DNA of 47,702 nucleotides, from contig JAGRGU010000004.1 of assembly GCA_020445335.1 (NCBI GenBank), positions 16,076 through 63,777 on the forward strand, written 5' to 3'. Shown here one piece after another: positions 8,935 to 18,457 of the stretch (its first letter is position 1; every line of letters begins with the position of its first letter). Origin of the DNA: Gammaproteobacteria bacterium (GTDB lineage: Bacteria > Pseudomonadota > Gammaproteobacteria > Chromatiales > Chromatiaceae). Position numbers and translations under genes: made by a program. The notes under the pieces are model-generated. The model made no database searches and was not told the origin of the DNA. It saw nothing but the letters and a program-made list of their open reading frames with translations.

Positions 8935-10074
8935 TTGAAGATCAGAGTGCACGAGCGGATCGCCGAGATCGATCCCGGACAGTGGAACGGTCTGGTGGAG
9001 GACAACCACCCCTTTCTACGGCATGAGTTCCTGCATGCAATGGAGCAGCACGGGTGTGTTGGCGAGCGTTTCGGCTGGCTGCCGAGGCATCTTGCTGTCT
9101 ATCGGCAGGAGAGGCTGGTCGCAGCCATGCCCCTGTATGAGAAGTACAACTCATACGGCGAGTTTGTGTTCGATCACGCTTGGGCCGAAGCCTACCAGCG
9201 CAATTCGCTCTCCTACTATCCGAAACTGGTCGCGGCGGTCCCCTATACGCCAGCCCGAGGGCAGCGCCTGTTGGCAGCGAGGGGAGAGCGAGCGCAGCTG
9301 TACCCGCTGCTGTTGCAGGGCGCCCTAGAGTTGTGCGAACGTCTCGGCGCCAGCGGGTTCCATTGTCTTTTCCCCACGCCGTATGAGCAGCGCTTTCTGC
9401 GTCGTCGCCTGTTCAGTCGCCATGACTGCCAGTTTCACTGGCGCAACCGCGACTACGATGATTTCGACGATTTTCTTGCCCGTCTGACTGCCAAGAAGCG
9501 TAAGAATGTGCGCCAGGAGAGGCGACGAGTGGCGGCTGCGGGGGTCGTCGTTCGTGAGCTTGACGGCCACACCGCCAGTGAACAGGACTGGCACGACTTC
9601 GCTCGCTTCTATAACCAGACCTTCCAACGGAAATGGGGCATGGCAACGTTCAACGAAGGCTTCTTCATGCAGGTGGCAAAACAGCTGCCGGATCGGGTGG
9701 TACTGCAACTGGCCGATCTCGAAGGCGAGTGTATCGCCGGGGCGCTCATGTACCGTAGCGACACCCGGCTCTATGGGCGTCACTGGGGCTGCACACGGCA
9801 GATCGATGGACTCCACTTCGAGCTCTGTTACTACCGCGGCATCGAATACTGCATCCGCGAGCGGTTGCGCTGGTTCGAGCCGGGCGCCCAGGGGGAGTAC
9901 AAACTGGCGCGGGGTTTCACGCCGCGGCGCACCCGCTCGAGCCACTGGCTACTCGATAGCCGCTTTCATGCCGCCATCGGCGAGTTCTGTGGGCATGAGC
10001 AAAAGGCGGTCGCGGACTATCAGCGGCAGTTGAGCGACTCATCACCCTACCGTAGCCAAGGAGGCCAGAGGTGA
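8935..10074 (+). CDS. FemAB-like / GNAT-fold protein (DUF482)
   Basis: A 379-residue protein of the DUF482 (FemAB_like) family, related to acyltransferases that use aminoacyl-tRNA or acyl-CoA. Family blocks include FLRHEFLHAMEQHGCVG near the start, YDDFDDFLARLTAKKRKNVRQER in the middle (read as FDDFLARLTAKKRKNVRQER) and GEYKLARGFTPRRTRSSHW near the end. The substrate is unknown; a cell-envelope role is only inferred from the FemAB relation. The start is uncertain: TTG at 8935 gives the family-like N terminus, but no strong ribosome binding site precedes it, and a GTG at 8947 is an alternative. The stop overlaps the next gene by four bases (GTGA), so the two are translationally coupled. Confidence 0.85.
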   Translation: MKIRVHERIAEIDPGQWNGLVEDNHPFLRHEFLHAMEQHGCVGERFGWLPRHLAVYRQERLVAAMPLYEKYNSYGEFVFDHAWAEAYQRNSLSYYPKLVAAVPYTPARGQRLLAARGERAQLYPLLLQGALELCERLGASGFHCLFPTPYEQRFLRRRLFSRHDCQFHWRNRDYDDFDDFLARLTAKKRKNVRQERRRVAAAGVVVRELDGHTASEQDWHDFARFYNQTFQRKWGMATFNEGFFMQVAKQLPDRVVLQLADLEGECIAGALMYRSDTRLYGRHWGCTRQIDGLHFELCYYRGIEYCIRERLRWFEPGAQGEYKLARGFTPRRTRSSHWLLDSRFHAAIGEFCGHEQKAVADYQRQLSDSSPYRSQGGQR

Positions 10075-10661
10075 AACCCTACGCCGAATCCTGCGATCAG
10101 AACCGAGAACCGATACTGGCCGCTATCGAGCCGCTGTTTCGCGATATCAAACGGGTGCTGGAGATCGGTAGCGGTACAGGTCAGCATGCGGTCTATTTCG
10201 CAGCCGCACTGAGCCATCTGCAGTGGTTGAGCAGCGATCTGGCCGAACATCATGCCGGTATCTCGCAGTGGCTGGAGGAGGCGGCACTGCCCAATGTGGA
10301 AGGCCCGCTACTGCTCGATGTTGCCCACCCGGACTGGCCGGAAATCGAAGTCGATGCGGTCTTCACCGCCAATACCCTGCACATCATGCATTGGCCGGCG
10401 GTGCGTGCGCTTTTTGCCGGAGTCGGCAGATTGCTCCCCGCCGCTGGGCTCTTTGCGGCCTACGGGCCGTTCAATTACGGCGGCGCTTACACCAGTGACA
10501 GCAATGCCCGTTTCGATCGTTGGCTGAAACAACGCGACCCCGCGAGCGGTATTCGCGACTGCGATGCACTGAACGAACTGGCCGGGGCTTCCGGTCTCGA
10601 TTTGCGGGAGGATATCGGAATGCCGGCGAACAATCGGATACTTGTCTGGCAACGGAGATGA
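10071..10661 (+). CDS. DUF938 family SAM-dependent methyltransferase
   Basis: A 196-residue class I methyltransferase-fold protein of the DUF938 family. The SAM-binding glycine-rich loop is VLEIGSGTGQHAVYFA at about residues 25-40, followed by an acidic strand end (WLSSDLAEHH) and the motif FTANTLHIMHWPAV typical of this family. The substrate is unknown. It starts at a GTG that overlaps the stop of the DUF482 gene, so the pair forms a coupled two-gene unit. Association with a FemAB-like protein hints at modification of an envelope or small-molecule substrate, but this is inference. Confidence 0.87.
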   Translation: MKPYAESCDQNREPILAAIEPLFRDIKRVLEIGSGTGQHAVYFAAALSHLQWLSSDLAEHHAGISQWLEEAALPNVEGPLLLDVAHPDWPEIEVDAVFTANTLHIMHWPAVRALFAGVGRLLPAAGLFAAYGPFNYGGAYTSDSNARFDRWLKQRDPASGIRDCDALNELAGASGLDLREDIGMPANNRILVWQRR

Positions 10662-10790
10662 ATCCCCAGCACGGGTCGAATATCCACCACCTGCGGATCG
10701 GGGATAAGCTACAATAACCGGCTGTCCTGGCGCTCGCCGGGTCGTTTACACCGCATTGGCGCGGGCAACCTGACTGAAATCTATACCGAT

Positions 10791-12701
10791 ATGGCGAACA
10801 GCAGTGGCGAAGGCGGCAGGGAGAAGAGGCGCCGTTACCCTTTACTAACGCGCGTGGATTCCCCGCAGGATCTGAAACAGCTCAACGACGTCGAGTTGCG
10901 TCAGCTGGCGCTGGAGCTGCGCGAGTTCCTGATCGAGACAGTGTCGCAGACAGGCGGGCATCTGGCCGCGGGACTGGGCGTGGTCGAGCTCACCGTGGCA
11001 CTGCACTATGTCTTCAACACCCCCCATGACCGGCTGGTATGGGATGTCGGGCATCAGGCCTATCCGCACAAGATTCTCACCGGAAGGCGGGAACGGATGG
11101 CGACGCTGCGACAGAAGGATGGTATCTCGGGTTTCCCCCGGCGCGAGGAGAGCCCCTATGACACCTTCGGAACGGGTCATTCGAGTACCTCCATCGGCGC
11201 CGCTCTCGGCATGGCGGCGGCCGCCAAACAGCAGGGGATCCCCCGTCATGTGGTGCCGGTGATCGGCGACGCTGCGATGAGCGCCGGCATGGCATTCGAG
11301 GCGCTTAACCATGCCGGTGACCTGGATCTGGACCTTCTGGTGATTCTCAACGACAACGATATGTCGATCTCCCCACCAGTGGGCGCCTTCCGTAATCACC
11401 TTGCGAGGGTGCTTTCGGGAAAGCTCTACACCTCGGTACGCGAAAGCGGCAAGAGCGCGCTCAGTCACCTGCCGCAGTTGAGCGAACTGGTGGGGCGTTG
11501 GGAGGAGCACATGAAAGGCATGGTGATGCCGGGCACCCTGTTCGAGGAGCTCGGTTTCAACTATATAGGCCCGGTCGACGGACATGATCTGGATACCCTG
11601 ATCACCACGCTGAAGAATATGAAGACGATGCCGGGACCGCGGCTGCTGCACGTGGTGACGCAGAAGGGCAAGGGGTACCACCCGGCGGAGGCCGATCCCT
11701 GTTTTTATCACGGCGTGACCCCCTTCGACCCCAATACCGGCAAAATGGAGACCAAATCGGCGACCGGTCCCAGCTATACCCAGGTGTTCGGCGACTGGCT
11801 GTGCGATGCGGCCCGCGCCGACGGACGCGTGGTGGCGATCACCCCGGCGATGCGCGAAGGTTCCGGACTGGTGCGATTTTCGCAGGAGTTCCCGAGCCGC
11901 TATTTCGATGTTGCCATCGCCGAGCAGCATGCGGTGACCTTTGCCGCCGGAATAGCCTGTGAGGGGGGCAAGCCGGTGGTGGCGATCTACTCGACTTTCC
12001 TGCAGCGCGCTTACGATCAGTTGATCCACGATGTCGCGCTGCAGAACCTGGATGTCACTTTTGCCGTGGATCGGGCCGGTCAGGTCGGCGCCGATGGCGC
12101 GACACACGCCGGCAGTTTCGACCTGAGTTATGCGCGCGCGCTGCCTAATATGGTGGTGATGGCGCCGGCGGACGAGCGCGAATGCCGCCTGATGCTGCAG
12201 AGTGCGCTCGAATACCCGGGACCGGCGCTGGTTCGCTACCCGCGCGGTTCGGGGCCCGGCACTCCGCCGGCCGAGGGCCTGGAGACGCTGCCGATTGGCG
12301 AGGGTGTGCAACTGCGCTCCGGCAGCCGAGTCGCAATACTCGCTTTTGGCAGTATGCTTGCGCGCGCGCTGACCGTCGCCGACTCGCTCGACGCCACGGT
12401 GGCCAACATGCGCTTCGTCAAGCCGCTCGATGCAGCGCTGGTGGAGCGGCTGGCCTGCAACCACGAGCTGCTGGTGACCATCGAGGAGAATGTGGTGCAG
12501 GGCGGCGCCGGATCGGCAGTGAACGAGCTGCTGGTGCGGCGACAGAATCCCGTCAGGGTTCTCAATCTGGGGCTGCCCGACCGCTTTATCGAGCACGCCA
12601 GCAGCGATCAGCAACTGCAGCAGGCGGGACTGGATGTGGATGCCATTCTGCGGTCAATCAACCAAGCGCTCGACGGAGAGTCGATGGGTGAATTCAACTG
12701 A
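10791..12701 (+). CDS. dxs: 1-deoxy-D-xylulose-5-phosphate synthase
   Basis: A 636-residue thiamine-diphosphate enzyme that joins pyruvate and glyceraldehyde 3-phosphate in the first step of the methylerythritol phosphate route to isoprenoids. Seen in order: [33 protein letters not shown], the ThDP motif starting GDAAMSAG at residue 159 and ending at N173, the Mg ligand region NDNDMSIS, then the transketolase-like half with [14 protein letters not shown] (catalytic Glu) and the C-terminal domain. Length is normal (about 620). The first 15 residues are extra, basic and likely disordered. A TACAAT hexamer at 10710-10715 could be a -10 element but has no matching -35. No riboswitch-like structure was seen upstream. 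Confidence 0.96.
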   Translation: MANSSGEGGREKRRRYPLLTRVDSPQDLKQLNDVELRQLALELREFLIETVSQTGGHLAAGLGVVELTVALHYVFNTPHDRLVWDVGHQAYPHKILTGRRERMATLRQKDGISGFPRREESPYDTFGTGHSSTSIGAALGMAAAAKQQGIPRHVVPVIGDAAMSAGMAFEALNHAGDLDLDLLVILNDNDMSISPPVGAFRNHLARVLSGKLYTSVRESGKSALSHLPQLSELVGRWEEHMKGMVMPGTLFEELGFNYIGPVDGHDLDTLITTLKNMKTMPGPRLLHVVTQKGKGYHPAEADPCFYHGVTPFDPNTGKMETKSATGPSYTQVFGDWLCDAARADGRVVAITPAMREGSGLVRFSQEFPSRYFDVAIAEQHAVTFAAGIACEGGKPVVAIYSTFLQRAYDQLIHDVALQNLDVTFAVDRAGQVGADGATHAGSFDLSYARALPNMVVMAPADERECRLMLQSALEYPGPALVRYPRGSGPGTPPAEGLETLPIGEGVQLRSGSRVAILAFGSMLARALTVADSLDATVANMRFVKPLDAALVERLACNHELLVTIEENVVQGGAGSAVNELLVRRQNPVRVLNLGLPDRFIEHASSDQQLQQAGLDVDAILRSINQALDGESMGEFN

Positions 12702-12750
12702 GTGAAGGGGTTGGTCGAGGGCGCCTGCCACTGGTTTATATAGATCGCTT

Positions 12751-14124
12751 ATGAAGAAGATTTTGCTTGGAGTGGTTGCTCTGATCGTTCTCGCGGCTCC
12801 CGCGCTGGTGGGGCTGGTGGCCGAGGAGCACTACAACGGCCTTATGTCGCGCCTCACCGCACTGGGTTTGCAGGTGGTGCATACCGACTACAGACGCGGC
12901 TGGTTCGGCTCGACCGCGGTCACCGAGCTGCAACCGGCCCTGCCGGCGACCGGCGCGCGGGCGAACTCCATCGAAACATTCAGCCTGCGAAGCAGGATCA
13001 TCCACGGTCCATTGGTGATGCGGAGTTTCGCATTGGCCGAGATAGTCACCGAGCTCCCGCAACTCTCGGAGATTTCCGGCAGCAGCGATGAACGAGCGAT
13101 ACACACGCTGATCCATTTCAATGGCGCCGGGCGCAGCGACATCGATTGGCCCGCGACCGATCGCGTTGCGGCCGATGGTTCGTCTCGCATCCGCATCGGA
13201 GAGATTGGCGGTAGACTGGTCTTCAGTGCTGGCGGCGACGAGATCGATATCTGGCTGGAGTTCTCGGGCGGTCGCATCACGGAGCGCGATCGGATACTGC
13301 TGGAGATGGGCGCGTTCTCACTCGATTCGCAGACCCGTCCCGGTGCAAGTGGCGTGCGGCTCGGAAGCGGAAGCTTGCGCATGGAACGGCTGACGCTGCG
13401 CGATCGCGAGAGCGCGGCAAGCGTCGACATGCGCGGAATCGAGATCACCGGCGAGAGTCGCGAGCAGCAGGCGCTGGTCGAGGCGGAGGCGAACTATCGA
13501 CTGGAAGCGATCGATCTTGCCGGCGACAGTTACGGGCCCGGGCTGTTGCGGCTGCGGGTGGGCAGGCTGGCGGCACCCGCGCTGGCGCGCATGCAACAGG
13601 CGTTGGAGGCGCTCAGCCGGCAACCGCTCTCCGATATGGAAATGGGGATGGCGCTGTTGGGTGTGATGAGTCAGACGGCGGCCGGAGTCCTGAGCGGCGA
13701 CCCGCTGATTGCGATTGCACCTTTGCGCATCGACACGCCCGAAGGAGTGGTGGAAGTTGAGTTTTCACTGCAAGCGCTGGATCTGAAGCTGGCAGATCTG
13801 GCAAATGTTTCCAGACTGACGAACAAATTGCAGGGCGACCTGTCGCTTCGTCTGCCCGAGGTTTTGTTGCAAAGAGCGCTGCTGGAGCAGAGCCTGCGGC
13901 AGCTGGCCGCGACGGACGGAGAACAGGGGGCGCCGCCCGCATCAGAGGCGCCAACCGCAGAGGTGCGAGCGGCGCTCGAGGCGCAGGAGGAGCAACGGAT
14001 CGCGCTTTGGCTGCGCCAGGGCCTGGTCGAGCGTGACGGATCGTCACTGACGGTTGTCGCCTCGCTCTCTTCCGGTCTGCTGAGTGTGAACGGTAAGACG
14101 ATACCGCTGACGATAGGGCGCTAG
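12751..14124 (+). CDS. DUF945 (YdgA-like) periplasmic protein
   Basis: A 457-residue protein of the DUF945 family, named for E. coli YdgA. A hydrophobic segment at residues 4-23 (ILLGVVALIVLAAPALVGLV) acts as a signal anchor, placing the rest in the periplasm. The family start (EEHYNGLMSRL, then YRRGWFGSTAVTEL) is visible, followed by a long beta-rich region and a C-terminal low-complexity Ala/Glu stretch around residues 388-410. The molecular role is unknown. It follows dxs by 49 bases on the same strand and ends at a hairpin shared with cbbP, so it may be co-transcribed with dxs. Confidence 0.78.
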   Translation: MKKILLGVVALIVLAAPALVGLVAEEHYNGLMSRLTALGLQVVHTDYRRGWFGSTAVTELQPALPATGARANSIETFSLRSRIIHGPLVMRSFALAEIVTELPQLSEISGSSDERAIHTLIHFNGAGRSDIDWPATDRVAADGSSRIRIGEIGGRLVFSAGGDEIDIWLEFSGGRITERDRILLEMGAFSLDSQTRPGASGVRLGSGSLRMERLTLRDRESAASVDMRGIEITGESREQQALVEAEANYRLEAIDLAGDSYGPGLLRLRVGRLAAPALARMQQALEALSRQPLSDMEMGMALLGVMSQTAAGVLSGDPLIAIAPLRIDTPEGVVEVEFSLQALDLKLADLANVSRLTNKLQGDLSLRLPEVLLQRALLEQSLRQLAATDGEQGAPPASEAPTAEVRAALEAQEEQRIALWLRQGLVERDGSSLTVVASLSSGLLSVNGKTIPLTIGR

Positions 14125-14133
14125 CCTGATAGA

Positions 14134-14169
14134 TAAAAGGCCGCCGGGTTTACGTTACCGGGCGGCCTT
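14134..14169 (-). terminator. Terminator of cbbP (shared hairpin)
   Basis: Arms AAGGCCGCC (14137-14145) and GGCGGCCTT (14161-14169) form a nine-base stem. Read leftward, as transcripts from cbbP arrive, the stem is followed by TTTTATCTATC, so it is a good intrinsic terminator for cbbP. Read rightward it has no T-run and would end the DUF945 transcript only weakly. Confidence 0.7.
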
Positions 14170-14195
14170 CGAGTGCGGGGTCTGCTTTTACGACG

Positions 14196-15068
14196 TCAGC
14201 TTCCCGAATTCTCCATCATGCGCTCGATAATAGGCTGCAGAATGATCTCCATGGCAAATCCCATCTTGCCGCCGGGAACCACGATCGAATTGCGGCGCGA
14301 CATGAACGAACCTTCCAGCATCGCCAGCAGATAGGGGAAGTCGGTATTCAACTTCTTGGGATCACGGAAGCGGATGACGACAAAGCTCTCCTCCGGGCCG
14401 GGAATCTCGCGCGCGATGAACGGATTGGAGGTGTCCACGGTCGGCACCCGCTGGAAGTTGATATCGGTGCGCGAAAACTGGGGCGTGATGTGGTTGATGT
14501 AATCGGGCATGCGTCGCAGGATGGTGTCGACGATCGCCTCCTCGCTGTATCCGCGCTCGGCATTGTCGCGAAAGATCTTTTGAATCCACTCCAGGTTGAC
14601 GATCGGCACGACACCCACGCCGAGATCGACGTGCTGGGCAATGTTGTGCTTGCTGGTTACCGCCAGACCATGCAGTCCCTCGTAGAAGAGCAGGTCGGTA
14701 CCGGCCTCGATCTGCTCCCAGGGGGTGAACTCACCGGGTTTCTTCTCGGTCCCCAGGCGCGCGTTGTGCTCGTCGGCCTCCTCCTGGCTGTGCAGGTAGT
14801 AGCGCTTCTCGCCGCTGCCCGACTCGCCATAGGTATGAAACAACTCCTCGAGCTTTTCGAAGCAGTTGGCATCCGGGCCGAAATGGCTCAGACCCTCGGT
14901 GATCTTCTGGCGCATCGTCACCCGGTCGAAACAGTGGAAGCTGTCACCCTCGACGACCGCGGGGCGAAAACCATCACGATAGAAGATATGCTCGAAGGCG
15001 CGTTTGACCGTGGTGGTGCCGGCGCCGGACGAGCCGGTTACCGCGACGACTGGATGCTTCTTGGACAT
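14196..15068 (-). CDS. cbbP: Phosphoribulokinase (proteobacterial type)
   Basis: A 290-residue enzyme that phosphorylates ribulose 5-phosphate to ribulose 1,5-bisphosphate, the CO2 acceptor of RubisCO. The P-loop is VTGSSGAGTTT at residues 10-20, typical of the bacterial octameric class. VEGDSFHCFDR follows, with the catalytic Asp region, then LLFYEGLHGL and VVPIVNLEWIQKI. Length equals that of proteobacterial CbbP (about 290). GGGAG lies seven bases before the ATG. No cbbL, cbbS or cbbM lies in this window, so RubisCO is encoded elsewhere. It sits beside the nhaD genes and the DabA operon, grouping Calvin cycle substrate supply with inorganic carbon uptake. Confidence 0.96.
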   Translation of the reverse strand: MSKKHPVVAVTGSSGAGTTTVKRAFEHIFYRDGFRPAVVEGDSFHCFDRVTMRQKITEGLSHFGPDANCFEKLEELFHTYGESGSGEKRYYLHSQEEADEHNARLGTEKKPGEFTPWEQIEAGTDLLFYEGLHGLAVTSKHNIAQHVDLGVGVVPIVNLEWIQKIFRDNAERGYSEEAIVDTILRRMPDYINHITPQFSRTDINFQRVPTVDTSNPFIAREIPGPEESFVVIRFRDPKKLNTDFPYLLAMLEGSFMSRRNSIVVPGGKMGFAMEIILQPIIERMMENSGS

Positions 15069-15113
15069 GTCTGTCTCCCTCTCTAAAGCTGACTACTTTC
15101 AGCCGCAAGTTAC

Positions 15114-15129
15114 TAATTACACTGAATTA
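15114..15129. promoter_or_regulatory. Candidate LysR-type (CbbR-like) operator upstream of cbbP
   Basis: A perfect inverted repeat TAATT-N6-AATTA lies 46 bases upstream of the cbbP start. It also contains the T-N11-A spacing that LysR-type regulators such as CbbR recognise. No cbbR gene is present in the window. AT-rich palindromes of this size occur by chance, so this is a candidate only. Confidence 0.3.
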
Positions 15130-15291
15130 ATTTCGTTATAGTCGTGGTTGTAGGCGAGTAACCCAGTGTCTGCTCCGAAAATCGGGTAGAGCAATATATC
15201 ACGATCGAGATTGCACCGACCGCTCCCTGTTCTGATGCCACACTAAGAGAATTCTATGCTGTTGGCGCTGCTACCTGCGGCCGATCTGGCG

Positions 15292-16737
15292 CTAGAAGCG
15301 GGCCGAATTGAGCCACAGATGCAGCGCTACGGCGGCGGCATAGCCGAGCAGGATGACCGGCGTCCAGCGCAGATGCGTGAAGAAGGTGTAGACCCCGCGG
15401 GCCTGACCCATCAGGGCAATCCCCGCAGCCGATCCGATCGAGAGGATGCTGCCACCGATGCCGGTGGTCAGCGTGACCAGCAGCCACTGACCCTGCGACA
15501 TCTGGGGATCCATGAAGAGCACTGCGTACATGGTGGGAACATTCTCCAGCACCGCCGAGAAGAGACCGACCAAGATGTTGGCCGCCGTCGCCCCCCAGTG
15601 GCTGTAGATCAATTCGGAGGCGATGCTGAGGTAGCCCAGGTAGTTGAGACCGCCGACCGCCAGGCCCACTCCGTAGAGAAACAGCAGCGTGTCCCACTCG
15701 ATGCGGGAGATACGCACGAAGATATCGAAAGGGCGCCTGCTATCCAGGGGCGCAGGGAGGGAGAGCGCCTCCAGGTCGGCTTCGCCAGCGCTCAGCGAAG
15801 GGTGGGTTCGCTTCAGGTAGAAGCCGAAGATCTGCAGGTAGGACAATCCGGTGAGCATGCCGATCACCGCAGGCAGTTCGAGCATGGTGCGGAAGGCGAC
15901 AGCGGTGATGATGGTGGCGACAAAGAGCGCGATGATGCGGCGTGCGCCGCGCAGCATGGGGTCATGTGCCTGGATCGCCGCCGGACGTCCCGCGGGCAGA
16001 GCCAGGCTGAGTGCCATTGCCGGAATGAGGTAGGCTGCTAGCGCGGGGAGCAGTAGCGAAAAGAAGGCGCCGAACCAGAGATCTCCGGTCGAGGTGGTGA
16101 TGTTCTGCTGCCATACCATCAATGTGGTGATGTCGCCGAAAGGGCTGAAGGCGCCCCCAGAATTGGCCGCAACGACTATGTGCACGCACCCCAGCGCGAC
16201 GAATTTCGCGTTTTCGCGGCCGACCGCGATCACCACCGCGCCCATCAGCACTGTCGTCGCCAGATTGTCGAGCAGCGGCGAGATCAGGAAACTGGTCGCA
16301 CCGATGAGCCAGAACATCTGGTGATAGTTGAGGGCTCTGCGCAGAATCCAGCCGCGCAGCGCGGCGAATACGCGGCGTTCGGTCATTGCGCTGGTGTAGG
16401 TCATCACCACCAACATCAGCAGGATCAACTCGGCGCTCTGCAGCAGACTCTCCCTTACGGCGGTCTCCGCCACGTACGGGTAGCCGACCTGGCCTTCACT
16501 CCAGGCAATAAGCGCCCAGATCAGCCCGGCGGCGATGGTCATCGGTTTCGACTTGCGCAGGTCGATGAACTCCTCGAGGATCACCAGCAGTAGCGCAGTG
16601 GTGAAGATTCCGAGGCAGAGCAGGCCTGTCCAGCTCGTGGAGAGGGGTGAAGAGAGCGGTGGCAGTGTGATTTCTGCTGCTCCCGTCAAAGGGAGCAGCA
16701 GAAGCAGAGGCGGGAGAACGCGCCGGATGCCGCGCAT
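15292..16737 (-). CDS. nhaD: NhaD-family Na+/H+ antiporter (paralog 1)
   Basis: A 481-residue inner-membrane antiporter of the NhaD/ion-transporter superfamily, with about twelve hydrophobic segments after a signal-like N terminus. Conserved blocks are FLISPLLDNLATTVLMGAVV, NSGGAFSPFGDITTLMVWQ, EWDTLLFLYGVGLAVGGL, LENVPTMYAVLFM and GGSILSIGSAAGIALMGQARG (last block cited in parts), all held in common with the upstream paralog. NhaD proteins exchange Na+ or Li+ for H+ and help with alkaline or salt stress. It lies 22 bases downstream of the second nhaD, clearly one transcription unit. Sequence identity between the two is high across the core but the hydrophilic loops differ, suggesting an old duplication. 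Confidence 0.9.
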   Translation of the reverse strand: MRGIRRVLPPLLLLLPLTGAAEITLPPLSSPLSTSWTGLLCLGIFTTALLLVILEEFIDLRKSKPMTIAAGLIWALIAWSEGQVGYPYVAETAVRESLLQSAELILLMLVVMTYTSAMTERRVFAALRGWILRRALNYHQMFWLIGATSFLISPLLDNLATTVLMGAVVIAVGRENAKFVALGCVHIVVAANSGGAFSPFGDITTLMVWQQNITTSTGDLWFGAFFSLLLPALAAYLIPAMALSLALPAGRPAAIQAHDPMLRGARRIIALFVATIITAVAFRTMLELPAVIGMLTGLSYLQIFGFYLKRTHPSLSAGEADLEALSLPAPLDSRRPFDIFVRISRIEWDTLLFLYGVGLAVGGLNYLGYLSIASELIYSHWGATAANILVGLFSAVLENVPTMYAVLFMDPQMSQGQWLLVTLTTGIGGSILSIGSAAGIALMGQARGVYTFFTHLRWTPVILLGYAAAVALHLWLNSARF

Positions 16738-16759
16738 CTGTTGCCTGCCGGTTGGCAGT

Positions 16760-18319
16760 CTAGAACATGCCGGAGTTGATCCACATATGGATAAGAACGC
16801 TCGCGGCGTAGCCGAGGGCGATGGCCGGCGTCCATTTAAGATGGCCGAAGAAGGTGTATTTGCCCCGTGCCTGTCCCATCAGTGCAACTCCCGCCGCTGA
16901 CCCGATCGAGAGCAGCGAGCCGCCTACGCCGGCGGTGAGTGTGACCAGCAGCCACTGTCCCATCGACATGTCGGGCATCATGGTCAGCACCGCGAACATC
17001 ACCGGGATGTTGTCGACGATCGCCGAGAGGAGGCCGACGGTGACATTGGCCGGGGTAGCGCCCCAGCCGACGTACATCATCTCAGAGACCAGCGCCAGAT
17101 AGCCCATGAAACCGAGGCCGCCGACGCACAAAACCACGCCGTAGAAGAAGAAGAGCGTGTCCCATTCGGCCCGCGCCACCTTGTTGAAGACATCGAATGC
17201 CACCGGGTCGCCTATCTGGCCGTCGTGATCCATTTCCTCCTGGTCGGCTCGGGAGGGGTAGGGGTGGTCCTTGTAGTAGGTCTTCTTCAGGTAGAAGCCG
17301 AAGAACTGCAGGTAGGCCAGACCGGTCAGCATGCCGATCACCGGCGGCATGTGCAGGAAGTTGTGGAAGCTGACAGCGGTGGTGATCGTCAACAGAAAGA
17401 AGGCGATGATGCGTCTGGCACCGCGTTTCATCGCTACCGTTTCGCCGCTGCCGACGGGTTTCTCGTCGGGGACCGCCATTATCATGATCGCCGCCGGCAC
17501 CAGCCAGTTGACCAGCGAAGGAATGAACAGTGCGAAGAAGGCCCAGAAATCGACCGATCCCTGCGCGGTTGCGATGTTCTTCTGCCACACCATCAGCGTG
17601 GTGATGTCGCCGAAGGGGCTGAAGGCGCCGCCGGCGTTTGCCGCGACAACGATGTTGATGCAGGAGAGCAGCACGAATTTGGTGTTGCTGCCGCCGACCG
17701 CCATCACCACGGCGCACATAAGCAGCGCGGTGGTCAGATTGTCGGCCACCGGGGAGATGAAAAAGGCGAGCACGCCGGTGATCCAGAACAGTGCCCGGAA
17801 GCCGAACCCCTTGCGCACCAGCCAGGAGCGCAGCGCCTCGAACACCTTGCGCTCATCCATGGCGTTGATATAGGTCATCGCCACCAGCAGGAAGAGCATC
17901 AGCTCGGCGTACTCCAGCAGATTATGGCGCACGGCCTGCTCGGCGGTATGAGTGGCCATCTCCGGGTGCGACTGGTAGACCAGCGCCAATAGCGCCCAGA
18001 TGACGCCCGCTGCGAGTATCACCGGTTTGGATTTGCGGAGATGGGTGAACTCCTCCGCCATCACCAGGCCGTAGGCAACTACGAATATGCCGATCGCGGT
18101 AAACCCCACCCAATGGTTCGTCAGATCCAGGCGGTCGCCGCTACCGGCGGTGGCCAACGCTATTCCTGGTAGGAGCGTGGTAATCAACAACAGGAAAAAC
18201 TTAAGGATTGATCCGGTCACTTTGCTGTTCCTGAATCTCAGTGAGTTGTAAGAAATTGAACTGCCGCCAAGCGACTGCAACGGAACGGCGCCCGTTTCAG
18301 AGCTTGCCATTGTAATCAT
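16760..18319 (-). CDS. nhaD: NhaD-family Na+/H+ antiporter (paralog 2)
   Basis: A 519-residue membrane antiporter, first gene of the tandem nhaD pair. It has the same signature blocks as its neighbour: FFISPVADNLTTALLMCAVV, NAGGAFSPFGDITTLMVWQ, EWDTLFFFYGVVLCVGGL, VDNIPVMFAVLTM and SIGSAAGVALMGQARG. A 35-residue hydrophilic leader precedes the first hydrophobic segment (FFLLLITTLLPGIALATA). The ATG at 18319 is supported by GGAAG seven bases upstream; the ATG at 18310 is an alternative. It is divergent from the DabA operon, so both units start from the region 18320-18457. Its likely role is sodium and pH balance linked to that operon (inference). Confidence 0.9.
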   Translation of the reverse strand: MITMASSETGAVPLQSLGGSSISYNSLRFRNSKVTGSILKFFLLLITTLLPGIALATAGSGDRLDLTNHWVGFTAIGIFVVAYGLVMAEEFTHLRKSKPVILAAGVIWALLALVYQSHPEMATHTAEQAVRHNLLEYAELMLFLLVAMTYINAMDERKVFEALRSWLVRKGFGFRALFWITGVLAFFISPVADNLTTALLMCAVVMAVGGSNTKFVLLSCINIVVAANAGGAFSPFGDITTLMVWQKNIATAQGSVDFWAFFALFIPSLVNWLVPAAIMIMAVPDEKPVGSGETVAMKRGARRIIAFFLLTITTAVSFHNFLHMPPVIGMLTGLAYLQFFGFYLKKTYYKDHPYPSRADQEEMDHDGQIGDPVAFDVFNKVARAEWDTLFFFYGVVLCVGGLGFMGYLALVSEMMYVGWGATPANVTVGLLSAIVDNIPVMFAVLTMMPDMSMGQWLLVTLTAGVGGSLLSIGSAAGVALMGQARGKYTFFGHLKWTPAIALGYAASVLIHMWINSGMF

Positions 18320-18457
18320 CTTGTTACTTCCAGGGGAGGGTAAAACGGATATTTCTCGGGGCGAACGGGAGATTCAAAGGCAGTTTTATTACATCCGTTG
18401 ATTTATTTACCCTACTATCAGCCTTTCGATAACCTGGGAGCACCGGCCGGTCACGCC

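Noticed and set aside
10662..10790. Possible riboswitch before dxs
   Set aside because: No conserved thiamine or other riboswitch core and no terminator or anti-terminator pairing could be found in the 129 bases.
10845..12614. A 589-codon open frame antisense to dxs
   Set aside because: It mirrors a clear dxs gene; composition is that of a shadow frame and no domain is seen.
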